NCBI RefSeq assembly: GCF_000720485.1
Contig: NZ_JOAX01000005.1
Span: forward strand, 62,001-126,000
Direction: 5' to 3'
DNA length: 64,000 bases
Source: Streptomyces ochraceiscleroticus
GTDB lineage: Bacteria > Actinomycetota > Actinomycetes > Streptomycetales > Streptomycetaceae
Below the pieces are notes generated by a model, which did not search any database, was not told the origin of the DNA, and was given only the letters and a program-made list of their open reading frames with translations. A program made the position numbers and the translations under genes. Of the stretch, positions 1-8,322 are shown piece by piece. Numbering within the stretch: the stretch's first letter is position 1; each line of letters opens with the position of its first letter.

Positions 1-4
1 GGCA

Positions 5-16
5 CTGGTATACAAG
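5..16. promoter_or_regulatory. Candidate operator of the adjacent GntR regulator
   Basis: CTGGTATACAAG is a 12-bp inverted repeat with one mismatched pair, centred on GTATAC. FCD-subfamily GntR proteins are known to bind T-x-GTATAC-x-A type palindromes, and this one lies about 100 bp before the favoured start of an FCD regulator, so autoregulation is a reasonable inference. The motif is short and at the window edge. Confidence 0.4.
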
Positions 17-114
17 CACTGGTCGAGCAGGTGCGCAATACTTTGGAAACGTCTCTTGAAACACTGATCGACCAGCGTGGAGGGGAAGGCCGCGGGCCCC
101 GATACGATGAGCGC

Positions 115-828
115 ATGGCCCGATCGAACCGGCAGCGAACCAGCCGCCGCGCCGTCTACGAGACGCTGCGCCGCAAGGTTCTGACCCTCGAACTCCCCCC
201 GGGCGCCGCGCTGTCCGAGAACGAGCTCGCGGCCGCTCTGGGGGTGAGCCGTACGCCGGTACGGGAGAGCCTCATCCTGCTGTCGCAGGAGGGCCTGGTG
301 CAGATCTTCCCGCAGGTCGGCTCGTTCGTCTCGCGCGTCGACCCGGCCAAGGTCGCCGACGCGCAGTTCCTGCGCGAGGCCGTGGAGCTGGCGGCCCTGG
401 ACGACCTCCCGGCCGAGCTCGACGCGGACCTCGTCGAGGAGCTGCGGCGCAATCTCGCCGAGCAGGAGCGCCCGGGCCTGGACCTGGAGGACTTCTTCGA
501 GCTGGATGAGGCGTTCCATCACGCCCTGCTGCGGCTGAGCGGACACGGCAGCGCCTGGGCGACCGTGGTCTCGGCCAAGGGGCACCTGGACCGGGCGCGC
601 CGGCTCGGGCTCTACGACACCGCCACCCCGACGGGCTTCGCCGCCCAGCATGTCGAGATCTTCGAAGCGGTGCTCGGCGGTGACGCCGCCCTCGCCCGCT
701 CGGCCATGCGCACCCACCTCCGCGCGGTCTTCGACGACGTCGAGCGCGTCCGCGCCCGCTCACCCGAACTCTTCGCCAAGGACACGGGCTCGGTCCCGGT
801 CCGCCGCAATGTTGTGGTGTGGGAGTAA
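115..828 (+). CDS. GntR family transcriptional regulator, FCD domain
   Basis: One-component repressor of the FadR/FCD group. From ATG115 (237 aa) an N-terminal winged helix occupies about residues 10-75, with the recognition-helix sequence LAAALGVSRTPVRESLILL. The rest is the all-helical FCD ligand domain, including the FELDEAFHHALLRLSG segment that carries FCD metal or effector ligands. The frame stays open to GTG31, but those 28 extra residues are not family-like; neither start has a well-spaced ribosome site, so the start is uncertain. The gene ends against a strong bidirectional terminator shared with the convergent amidohydrolase. The ligand cannot be read from sequence; small organic acids are typical for the family. 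Confidence 0.85.
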   Translation: MARSNRQRTSRRAVYETLRRKVLTLELPPGAALSENELAAALGVSRTPVRESLILLSQEGLVQIFPQVGSFVSRVDPAKVADAQFLREAVELAALDDLPAELDADLVEELRRNLAEQERPGLDLEDFFELDEAFHHALLRLSGHGSAWATVVSAKGHLDRARRLGLYDTATPTGFAAQHVEIFEAVLGGDAALARSAMRTHLRAVFDDVERVRARSPELFAKDTGSVPVRRNVVVWE

Positions 829-858
829 CGGTCGACCACTCGCCTGTGGCCGGCAGTA

Positions 859-896
859 CGGCCCCCGTTCCTCCGAGGTAGGAGGGACGGGGGCCG
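859..896. terminator. Bidirectional hairpin between convergent genes
   Basis: A 16-bp stem (859-874 with 881-896, one G-T pair) closes a 6-nt loop GAGGTA. The arm begins CGGCCCCCG. It lies between the 3' ends of the GntR gene and the amidohydrolase and can serve both strands. There is no long T-tract, as usual in high-GC actinomycetes. Confidence 0.85.
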
Positions 897-911
897 CTGT
901 GCGGGGGCGTG

Positions 912-2537
912 TCAGAGGCTCGCGTCGCGGTGGGTCGGGCGGCCGTCGAGGACCGTGAGGAGGACCGGGAGGTCGGCGAGGTCGGCGGCCGGGGTGGTGA
1001 GGGGGTTGTCCGCGAAGGCCGTGAGGTCGGCGCGGTGGCCGACGGCGAGGCGGCCGGACTCGTGCTCCTCGCCCGCCGCGTAGGCCGCGTTGACGGTCAT
1101 GGCCTGGAGGGCTTCCAGGGCGGTCAGCGCCTGGCCGGGGCCGTGCGCGGGCTGGGTGAGGTCGCGGGTGGGGCGACGGTGGCGGGCCCCGGCCATGACG
1201 GTGAGCGGCGGGTACGGCGCGATCGGCCAGTCCGAGCCGAGGACGACCGTGGCGCCAAAGTCCCACAGGTCGCGGCAGCGCCAGGCGCGCGCGGCACGCT
1301 CCTCGCCGAGCCGGCGGGACCAGTTGTCGGTGTGGTCGGCGCGGGTGAAGTCGCAGCAGTGGGTGGGCTGCATGGACGCGATGACGTCGAGCTCGGCGAA
1401 GCGGCGCACGGTGTCGTCGGGCACGGTCTCGATGTGCTCGACCCGGTGCCGGACCGGGCCGGCACCCGTGGTGCGGGCCTTCTCGACGGAGTCGAGGACG
1501 TGCCGCACGGCCGCGTCACCGATCGCGTGGGTGGCGGTGGCCACCCCGGCCCGGTGCAGCTCGCCAATGGCGTGGGTGTACGCGGCCGGGTCCGGCCAGA
1601 AGGCGTGCGTGGACTCGCCGTGGCAGTCGGGGCGCTCCAGCCAGGCGGTGCCGTTGTCGATGGTGCCGTCCATGAAGAGCTTGACGCCCGCGGTCCGCCA
1701 GAGCCGGCCGCCGGTGCCCTGCTGCTCGATCAGCGCCCGCAGCGCGTCGTCGTCGGCGCCGGGCTGGCACCAGGGCGCGACCCGCAGCCGCAGCGGCAGT
1801 TCAGCGGCCGCGTCCAGTTCCGCGTACAGGGCGAGGCTGTCGCCATTGGCGTCCATCGCGTGCCCGCCGGTGAGTCCGGTGGCGGCCATCTCCTGCAGGG
1901 CGGTGACGAGGCGGTCGCGGCGCTCCGCGCGGGTCGGCCGGGGCGCCGCGCGCTCGACGAGCTCGCAGGCGGCGTCCTCCAGGAGCAGTCCGGTGGGCCG
2001 CCCCGCGGCATCGCAGACGACCTCGGCGGCCTGCGCGAAGGTGCGCGGCCCGTCGACGCCGGCGATTTCGAGCGCGCGGGGGCTGGCCAGCATGGAGTGG
2101 GCGTCGAAGAGCAGGAGGAGGGCCGGGACGCCGTCCAGTACGGGGGCGAGTGCGGCGGTCTCGACGGGGCGGTCACCGAAGACGTTCGGGTCCAGGCCCC
2201 AGCCGTGCAGCCACGCGCCGGGCGCCAGCGTGCGGACCTCACGGGCCAGCGCCTCGCGTACCGCTTCCAGATCGGCGCAGCCCGACAGGTCCAGCCCCTG
2301 GGTGAGTTCGGCGCCCGACACCGGGTGGAGGTGACCGTCGACCAGGCCGGGGGTCACCACGGCGCCCTTCAGGTCGAGCACCGTCGTCGAGGGCCCGGCG
2401 AGCGCGCGTATCGCACGGTCGTCGCCCAAGGCGGCGATCCGCCCGTCCTCGGACGCGGCGAGGGCGGTGTCCGGCAGGAACGCGCCGGTCACCGGGTCGA
2501 GCAGACGGGCGGAGAGCAGGACAAGACGGGGACGCAC
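912..2537 (-). CDS. YtcJ-like amidohydrolase (amidohydrolase family 3)
   Basis: Metal-dependent hydrolase of the imidazolonepropionase/YtcJ group, 541 aa, GTG start with AAGGAG about 6 nt upstream. The composite-barrel pattern is intact: GLVDGHLHP (HxH metal ligands) near residue 68, the lysine region VKLFMDGTIDNG, histidines in THAIGD and HRVEHIE, and the terminal aspartate in GSDWP. A C-terminal beta-sandwich segment (GRLAVGHRADLTAF) follows. Proteins of this family hydrolyse amide, formamide or cyclic amide bonds and are often uncharacterised. The neighbouring TetR gene is on the same strand 21 bp upstream and may be co-transcribed. The substrate is unknown. Confidence 0.85.
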   Translation of the reverse strand: MRPRLVLLSARLLDPVTGAFLPDTALAASEDGRIAALGDDRAIRALAGPSTTVLDLKGAVVTPGLVDGHLHPVSGAELTQGLDLSGCADLEAVREALAREVRTLAPGAWLHGWGLDPNVFGDRPVETAALAPVLDGVPALLLLFDAHSMLASPRALEIAGVDGPRTFAQAAEVVCDAAGRPTGLLLEDAACELVERAAPRPTRAERRDRLVTALQEMAATGLTGGHAMDANGDSLALYAELDAAAELPLRLRVAPWCQPGADDDALRALIEQQGTGGRLWRTAGVKLFMDGTIDNGTAWLERPDCHGESTHAFWPDPAAYTHAIGELHRAGVATATHAIGDAAVRHVLDSVEKARTTGAGPVRHRVEHIETVPDDTVRRFAELDVIASMQPTHCCDFTRADHTDNWSRRLGEERAARAWRCRDLWDFGATVVLGSDWPIAPYPPLTVMAGARHRRPTRDLTQPAHGPGQALTALEALQAMTVNAAYAAGEEHESGRLAVGHRADLTAFADNPLTTPAADLADLPVLLTVLDGRPTHRDASL

Positions 2538-2558
2538 AGCGGCTCCTTGCAGGGCTGG

Positions 2559-3212
2559 TCAGTTCGGGGTGGTCGGCCGGCCGGCGGCGCGCGTCAACGT
2601 CCCGCTCGCGAGGCCGAGTTCGCGTTCTGCCGTGGTGACGGCCATCAGGGTCACCTCGGGCGGACAGTTGCCGATGTCGGCACCGGTGTAGGCCCCCAGT
2701 CCGTCGATCACCACCAGGATCTGCATGGCCGTCACATCCGGGTCGTCCGTGCGGAATTCCCCCCGTTCGACGCCCGCGCGCAGCAGGTCGGCGAGGCGCT
2801 CGCGCCACGCGGTCTCCTGCACGCCGACCCGGTCGCGCAGGACGGGCCGGTAACGGCGGAGATGCCGGGCGTTGATCCAGAGCCGGCTGATGTTGTCGTA
2901 CGCCTCGCCCGTCGCGTGTGCGAAGAACCGGGCGAGGTGCTCGGTGGGCGTACCGTCGGGCCGCTCCGCAGGGATGAGCCGGTCGAGTTCGCTGCCGGCC
3001 GCGCTGCCGAACGCCTCGGCCACGAGGTCCTCCACGGCGGGGAAGTAGTGGCTGATCAACCCCGGCCGGACCGCGAGCTGTTCGGCGATCCGTCGCAGGG
3101 TGAGGCACTCCAGTCCCTCGGTCAGGGCGACGGCGGCGGCCGCTTCGACGATTTCCGCACGCCGGTCGGCCGGGGATTTCCGAATTCGCTTCCGCTGAAC
3201 GCTTGACGGCAT
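2559..3212 (-). CDS. TetR family transcriptional regulator
   Basis: 217 aa from ATG3212 (MPSSVQRKRIRK). The frame runs further upstream, but that stretch overlaps the divergent permease and is low-complexity. The N-terminal helix-turn-helix (RRAEIVEAAAAVALTEGLECLTLRRIAEQLAVRPGLISHYF in pieces) is typical TetR, and a variable helical ligand domain follows. It reads away from the NCS1 permease and towards the YtcJ-like hydrolase, so it probably controls one or both. A nucleobase or ring amide ligand would link the permease and the hydrolase, but this is inference. Confidence 0.85.
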   Translation of the reverse strand: MPSSVQRKRIRKSPADRRAEIVEAAAAVALTEGLECLTLRRIAEQLAVRPGLISHYFPAVEDLVAEAFGSAAGSELDRLIPAERPDGTPTEHLARFFAHATGEAYDNISRLWINARHLRRYRPVLRDRVGVQETAWRERLADLLRAGVERGEFRTDDPDVTAMQILVVIDGLGAYTGADIGNCPPEVTLMAVTTAERELGLASGTLTRAAGRPTTPN

Positions 3213-3282
3213 ACCCCGGATGCTATTGAGTGTGCGACCAATAAGCAAGCAGGTGGGCATGACCGGCACCCCGGAGGGCTCC

Positions 3283-4734
3283 ATGGCGTCCACGATTCCC
3301 GACCCGCAGCCAGGCACACAGGGCACGCCCGACGGCCCGCTGCCGGAGCGGGCGGCCCGTGTCGAGGCCCACGGCATCGACCACATTCCCGATGCGGAAC
3401 GCCACGGCAAGGCGCGCGAACTCTTCTCCGTCTGGGCCGCGGCGAACGTCAACTACCTCAGCCTGGTGGTCGGCGGCGCCCTGATCCTCATGGGCCTGAC
3501 GGTGTGGCAGGCCATCGCGGTACTCGTGGTGGGCAACCTCTTCTGGGCGCTCACCGGATTCCTCGCCGTCTCGGGGCCGTCCGCGGGCGCGCCGAGCGAG
3601 GTGGTCACCCGGGCGATGTACGGCATACTCGGCAACCGCGTGAACAACGCGGTCGTCGGCTGGATGATCTCCGTCGCTTACTTCGCCCTGAACCTGTCCG
3701 CCGCGGCGGTCGCCGCCTTCTCCCTGGTCGAGAAGGCCGGCATCACGACGACCACCGGCGTCAAGGTCGTCGTCATCGTGGTCATCGCCGCGCTCACGCT
3801 GACCATCAGCGTCTACGGGCACGCGATGATCATGAAGCTGTACCTTCCGATCACCCTGGTCCTCGCCGCCGTCTTCGCCGTCGTTGCCGTCGGCGTGGTC
3901 GGGCACGCGGACTTCTCGTACGTGCCCGAGGAGCCGCTGACCGGCATCGATGTGTGGGCGACCGCCCTGGCCGGCGTCACTCTCGTCGCCTCGGGCCCGC
4001 TGTCGTACACCACCAGCGCGGACTTCTCCCGCTACCTGCCCCGTACGACGTCCAAGAAGGCGATCGTGGGATGGACGGCGCTCGGCGCCTTCGTGCCCAG
4101 CATGATCGTCTGCTCCCTGGGGGTCTTCGCCGCGACGGTGGTCGACATGACCGACCCGCAGGCCGCGCTGGAGAAGATCCTGCCCGGCTGGTTCACCCCG
4201 GTATTCCTGCTGGCGCTGGTCCTCGGCACGATCGCCATCAACGCGCTGACCGCCTACAGCGCCGGTCTGGCCATCCAGGCGGTCGGCATCCGCATCCGCC
4301 GCTCCGTCAGCGTCCTCGCCGACGGCACCGCCTCGGTGGCGCTGACCCTGTACGCGCTGCTCGTCTCCAACTTCCTGGACACCGTCAGCAATGTCCTCCA
4401 GCTGACCGTCGTCCTGCTCGGCCCCAGCATGGCCATCTACGCCACGGACATCGTGCTGTGCCGCAACAGGTACGACGGTCCCGCCCTTACGGACGAGAGC
4501 CCGAACAGCCGCTTCTGGTACACCGGCGGCGTCAACTGGTCGGGCGCCCTCGCGCTCGCGGCAGGTGTCACCGCGTCCGCTCTCTGCGTGAACACCCTGT
4601 ACACCGGCCCGGTCGCCGCCGCCCTGGGCGGGCTCGACCTCGCCCTGCCCGTCGGCATGGTCGTCGCGGCGGCGGCCTACGCGCTCATGATGCGCCGCTC
4701 GCGTGCCGGTCTGGATACGGGAGTACCGGCCTGA
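3283..4734 (+). CDS. Purine-cytosine permease family transporter (NCS1)
   Basis: 483-aa membrane protein of the nucleobase:cation symporter-1 family, resembling cytosine/purine permeases. The N-terminal signature HGIDHIPDAERHGKARELF leads into about 12 transmembrane helices, the first starting ANVNYLSLVVGGALIL. ATG3283 was chosen because GGAGGG sits 4 nt upstream; in-frame ATGs at 3259 and 3220 lack a usable ribosome site. It is divergent from the TetR gene with a 70-bp spacer. Its 3' end lies 2 bp from the convergent MFS gene with no terminator between. The likely role is uptake of a nucleobase or related heterocycle. Confidence 0.85.
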   Translation: MASTIPDPQPGTQGTPDGPLPERAARVEAHGIDHIPDAERHGKARELFSVWAAANVNYLSLVVGGALILMGLTVWQAIAVLVVGNLFWALTGFLAVSGPSAGAPSEVVTRAMYGILGNRVNNAVVGWMISVAYFALNLSAAAVAAFSLVEKAGITTTTGVKVVVIVVIAALTLTISVYGHAMIMKLYLPITLVLAAVFAVVAVGVVGHADFSYVPEEPLTGIDVWATALAGVTLVASGPLSYTTSADFSRYLPRTTSKKAIVGWTALGAFVPSMIVCSLGVFAATVVDMTDPQAALEKILPGWFTPVFLLALVLGTIAINALTAYSAGLAIQAVGIRIRRSVSVLADGTASVALTLYALLVSNFLDTVSNVLQLTVVLLGPSMAIYATDIVLCRNRYDGPALTDESPNSRFWYTGGVNWSGALALAAGVTASALCVNTLYTGPVAAALGGLDLALPVGMVVAAAAYALMMRRSRAGLDTGVPA

Positions 4735-4736
4735 GC

Positions 4737-6179
4737 TCAGTCCGCCGCGGCCACGACGGGCTCCGGGACCGGGGCCTGCGCTGCGCCCCCGGTACCCACC
4801 CGCCAGGCGATGCAGGTGCCGAGCAGCGCCAGCGCCCCGCAGCAGGCCCAGACGGTGACATAGGCGCTCTCGGAGGCGACGCGGGCCCCGGGGACGTCGA
4901 GCAGGAGGTGGTTCATGACCGCGGCGAAGGCCGCGCCCGCCACCGAACCGGCCAGCGTCTTCAGGGTGTTGTACATGCCCGTGCCGATACCGGTCTGGTC
5001 GGCGGGCAGATGCCGCAGGAGCAGTGCGGGCAGGGTGGCGATGGCGGTGCCGATGCCCGCGCCCGTGATGATCCCGGACGCGGTCATCTGCCAGGGCGCA
5101 CCGTGCGCGAGGACCATGCCGAGGTAGCCGAGGGTCACCAGCGCGAAGCCGCCGACGAGGGTGTGCTGCGGGCCGAAGCGGCGGACGGCACGGTCGGCGC
5201 AGGTACCGGCGACCGCCATGGCGATGACGTGCGCGGCACCGAGCAGGGAGATGCCGAAGGCGTCCATCCCAAAGCCGAAGCCCAGGTCGGGCGGGGTGGC
5301 GAAGAACGACGGGTTGGCGGTCTGCGCCCCGTACAGCACACAGCCGGTGAGGAAGCTCAGTACGTACAGCAGCGCCATGCTGCGGCGGGCCATCAGCCGG
5401 ACGTCCACCAGGGGCTGCGGCGCCCGCAGCTCGGTGCGGACGAACAGCGCGATGAGGACGAGGCCCAGGCCGACGGCGGCGGCGGTCGGGGCGAGGCCCG
5501 CGCTCTTCGCCAGCGCCATGCCGACCATGAGGGCGGCGAGGCCGCTGCTGAGGAGCGCGGCACCGGCCCAGTCGATGCGGCACAGGGCGCGGGTCGTGGA
5601 CTCCGGGATCAGCCGGAAGGCCACGGGCAGACAGAGCAGGATGGCGACGGCCGGGACCATCAGCAGCCCGTGCACGTCGTGGATCGCGCGGGAGAGCAGC
5701 CCCGTGCCGAGGGTGCCGAGGGTCGCGCCGAGGGTGAGCGCGCCGACGAGCATTCCGATGGCGGCGCCGGCCCGCTCGGGCTGGACCCGGTCGCGCACGA
5801 TCGCGAAGTCGAGCGGGAGCCAGCAGGCGAAGACGCCCTGCAGGGCGCGGCCGACGAGGAGGACGGCGAAGCTGTCGGCGGTGGCGACGATCAGCGAGCC
5901 GACGGCGACAGCGACCATGGTGATGCGGATCATGCGGCGGTGGCCGTAGATGTCGCCGAGCCGGGAGAGCAGCGGCACGGAGATGCCGGCGACGAGCAGG
6001 AAGACGCTGTTGACCCAGTTCAGGTCGCCCGCGCTGACGTGGAGGTCGCTGCCGATGAGCGGCAGTACGACGGGCACGGAGCCCTGCAGGATGCCGCTGC
6101 ACAGCTCGATGAAGACGAGGAAGCCGACGACGGCGGCGGTGGACGGGGACGTACTGCCTGGGGAGGCGCTTCTGGGCAT
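4737..6179 (-). CDS. MFS transporter, DHA2 (14-TM) drug exporter type
   Basis: 480 aa from ATG6179, with GGAG 8 nt upstream; an in-frame GTG further out adds 14 non-conserved residues. Fourteen hydrophobic segments are visible. The loop 2-3 motif appears as SRLGDIYGHRRMI and the antiporter motif region as GMLVGALTLGATLGTLGTG, as expected for proton-driven multidrug exporters. The tetR gene immediately upstream on the same strand (78-bp gap) makes a regulator-exporter operon. The expelled compound is unknown. Confidence 0.88.
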   Translation of the reverse strand: MPRSASPGSTSPSTAAVVGFLVFIELCSGILQGSVPVVLPLIGSDLHVSAGDLNWVNSVFLLVAGISVPLLSRLGDIYGHRRMIRITMVAVAVGSLIVATADSFAVLLVGRALQGVFACWLPLDFAIVRDRVQPERAGAAIGMLVGALTLGATLGTLGTGLLSRAIHDVHGLLMVPAVAILLCLPVAFRLIPESTTRALCRIDWAGAALLSSGLAALMVGMALAKSAGLAPTAAAVGLGLVLIALFVRTELRAPQPLVDVRLMARRSMALLYVLSFLTGCVLYGAQTANPSFFATPPDLGFGFGMDAFGISLLGAAHVIAMAVAGTCADRAVRRFGPQHTLVGGFALVTLGYLGMVLAHGAPWQMTASGIITGAGIGTAIATLPALLLRHLPADQTGIGTGMYNTLKTLAGSVAGAAFAAVMNHLLLDVPGARVASESAYVTVWACCGALALLGTCIAWRVGTGGAAQAPVPEPVVAAAD

Positions 6180-6257
6180 GGCGGGGTCTCCAAGGCGTGC
6201 TGGGGTACGGGCGGGCGCCACTGGGGCGCGGCCCGTGATGAGGGGAGAGGGGTGGGG

Positions 6258-6866
6258 TCAGCCGGTCGCCGGGCCCGCGGCGGGCAGCCGCGGCACCTGT
6301 CCGGCCAGGGCGAGGTCGACGAGCTGTTCGACGGTGTTGCCGTGGACGGGAGCGGGACGGAAGGAACGCCGGTAGACGAAGAATCCGTTCCAGAGGTCGA
6401 GCAGGGCGTCGGCGTCCACGTCCGGCGGCAGGTCGCCGCGGGCGATCCCGCGCTGCACGGCGGCCCGTGCCTGGTCGCGGCGGTGCGCCACGATGTCCAG
6501 GAAGGACTGCAGGACGGCCGACTCGTCGGCGGCGGCCTCGGTCAGGCACAGCCGCGTGAAGGCGTCGTGGGAGCGGGTGAAGTCGTCGATGTAGTCGCAG
6601 ACGACGAGGAGTTCGGCGCGGGTGTCGCCGAGGTCGGGGACGGTGCGGACGTCGGCACGGGCGACGAGCACCTCGGCGATCACCGCGGCTTTGTGCGGCC
6701 ACCACCGGTAGAGGGTCTTCTTGGACACATTGGCACGTACGGCGATCTCGTCCATGGTCACGCCGAGGTAGCCGTTCTCGGCGAACAGCTCGGAGGCCGC
6801 CGCCGCGACCCGGTCGTGGACGTCCTTGCTGCGGGGTCGGCCGGCCGGCCGCTGCGTGCTCGCCAT
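6258..6866 (-). CDS. TetR family repressor of the DHA2 exporter
   Basis: 202 aa. The helix-turn-helix covers about residues 14-60, ending in ANVSKKTLYRWWPHKAAVI, the hallmark of TetR proteins with the C-terminal TetR_C_16-like domain. It is the first gene of an operon with the DHA2 transporter and divergent from an M20 hydrolase. The intergenic region holds a 21-bp interrupted palindrome with GGAAACGG half-sites that also occur close to this gene's start, so it probably represses itself and possibly the divergent gene. Confidence 0.87.
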   Translation of the reverse strand: MASTQRPAGRPRSKDVHDRVAAAASELFAENGYLGVTMDEIAVRANVSKKTLYRWWPHKAAVIAEVLVARADVRTVPDLGDTRAELLVVCDYIDDFTRSHDAFTRLCLTEAAADESAVLQSFLDIVAHRRDQARAAVQRGIARGDLPPDVDADALLDLWNGFFVYRRSFRPAPVHGNTVEQLVDLALAGQVPRLPAAGPATG

Positions 6867-7028
6867 GGCGTCCCATTTCGGGGGACGACGGCCGCCCCGT
6901 CAATAGGAAACGGCAAGTTCCCGAAAGACGTCACCTGGTCGTAACCCCGCCCGGTGGCCACTCCAGCAATCTTCTCGTCAGACCTGTTCACCGGCGAGAG
7001 AAGCGTGTACAACCAGGGGATCCCCGAA

Positions 7029-7049
7029 AAGGAAACGGATCGTTTCCTT
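7029..7049. promoter_or_regulatory. Candidate TetR operator
   Basis: Perfect 9-bp arms AAGGAAACG and CGTTTCCTT separated by GAT. It is followed by a tandem 12-bp direct repeat with one difference (TCGTTTCCTTAC at 7040, TCGTTCCCTTAC at 7052). A related half-site, AGGAAACGG, lies at 6905-6913 beside the tetR start. The location between tetR (6866) and the M20 gene (7096) fits repressor binding to both promoters. Confidence 0.6.
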
Positions 7050-7095
7050 ACTCGTTCCCTTACTCGCGCGCTCACCCCGACGGTGGAGGATTCCC

Positions 7096-8322
7096 ATGCC
7101 CGCAGCCGCCTCAGCCCTCCGCGACCGCGTCGCCGCCCGGCTCGACGCGTACAAGGACCGCCTGCTGGAGCTCAGCCACGAGCTGCACGCCGACCCGGAG
7201 ACGTCCTTCGCCGAGACCCGCGCCGCCGCCCGGCTCGCGGCGCTGCTCGAGGACGCGGGCTTCGCGGTGGAGCGCGGCGTGTGCGACCTGCCGACGGCGC
7301 TGACCGCGACGTACGGCAGCGGCGACCTCACGGTCGGGGTGTGCGCGGAGTACGACGCACTGCCGGAGATCGGCCATGCCTGCGGGCACCACATCATCTG
7401 CGCCGCCGGCGCGGGCGCGGCCATCGCCCTGTCCGCGGCCGCCGACGAGCTCGGCTTCCGCGTGAAACTGCTCGGCACCCCGGCCGAGGAGGAGGGCGGC
7501 GGCAAGGTGCTGATGCTGGAGCGCGGCGCCTTCGACGACGTGACGGTGGCGATGATGGTGCACCCCTCCCGGACCGACGCCGTCGATGCGCGCGGCTCCA
7601 GCAACGCGGTCGTCCGCTTCGAGGTCACCTTCTCCGGCCGCGCCTCGCACGCCGCCGCGGCCCCCGAGGGCGGACTGAACGCGGCAGACGCCGCGGTCGT
7701 CGCCCAGGTCGCGATAGGCCAGCTCCGCCAGCAGCTCCGGGACGGCTACCGGGTCGCCGGCATCGTCCGGCACGGCGGCGAGCGGACGAACATCATCCCG
7801 GAGCGGACGGCGCTGGAGTACGAGGTGCGCACGCCCACCGGCGAGGAGCTGACCGAGCTCCGCGAGCGCGTCCTGAACTGCTTCCGCGGCGCCGCGCTGG
7901 CCACCGGCACGACCATGGAGGTACGCCCGATCCAGCCCGACTACCTGGACCTGCGCCACGACCCGGCGCTGATGGCCGCCTACGCCCGCAACCTGGGCGC
8001 GGCCGGCCGCGAGGTGCCCGAGCCGGGACCGGTGCCGCAGGGCACGGGCGGCTCCACGGACATGGGCAACATCACCCACGCCATGCCCGCCATCCATCCC
8101 GGTATCGGCGTGCTCGGGGCCCAGGGGATGCCGCACACCCGGCAGTTCACCGAGGAGACCGCCGGGCCGGCCGCCGACGAGGCGGTGCTCGACGGCGCGC
8201 TCGCGATGGCCTGGACCGGCCTGGACCTGGCCGCCGACGCGGAGTGGCGGGCCGAGTGCGTGGCGGCACGCGCCGCCTCCGGTCAGCGGTCCGGCGGAAC
8301 CCCCGCCGCTCAGAACCCGTAG
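7096..8322 (+). CDS. M20 family amidohydrolase (ACY1L2/AbgB-like)
   Basis: 408-aa cytosolic metal-dependent amidohydrolase with GGAGG 6-7 nt before the ATG. Conserved elements are CAEYDALPEIGHACGHH (metal-binding aspartate and histidines, near residues 78-94), the glutamate pair in GTPAEEEGGGK, and the lid/dimerisation domain with FSGRASHAAAAPEGG. The GHACGHH pattern is typical of aminoacylase-1-like 2 and p-aminobenzoyl-glutamate hydrolase subunits, which cleave N-acyl amino acids or folate breakdown products. The substrate is not determined. Its last 13 bp overlap the convergent UbiD gene. Confidence 0.87.
   Translation: MPAAASALRDRVAARLDAYKDRLLELSHELHADPETSFAETRAAARLAALLEDAGFAVERGVCDLPTALTATYGSGDLTVGVCAEYDALPEIGHACGHHIICAAGAGAAIALSAAADELGFRVKLLGTPAEEEGGGKVLMLERGAFDDVTVAMMVHPSRTDAVDARGSSNAVVRFEVTFSGRASHAAAAPEGGLNAADAAVVAQVAIGQLRQQLRDGYRVAGIVRHGGERTNIIPERTALEYEVRTPTGEELTELRERVLNCFRGAALATGTTMEVRPIQPDYLDLRHDPALMAAYARNLGAAGREVPEPGPVPQGTGGSTDMGNITHAMPAIHPGIGVLGAQGMPHTRQFTEETAGPAADEAVLDGALAMAWTGLDLAADAEWRAECVAARAASGQRSGGTPAAQNP

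Noticed and set aside
909..3206. 765-codon open frame on the plus strand across the amidohydrolase and TetR genes
   Set aside because: It is antisense to two clear genes, Gly/Arg/Val-rich with no domain pattern, and typical of the false frames opened by high third-position GC.
3223..6903. 1226-codon minus-strand frame and a similar plus-strand frame 3504-6944
   Set aside because: Low-complexity Arg/Gly/Asp-rich shadows of the NCS1 permease, DHA2 exporter and TetR genes.
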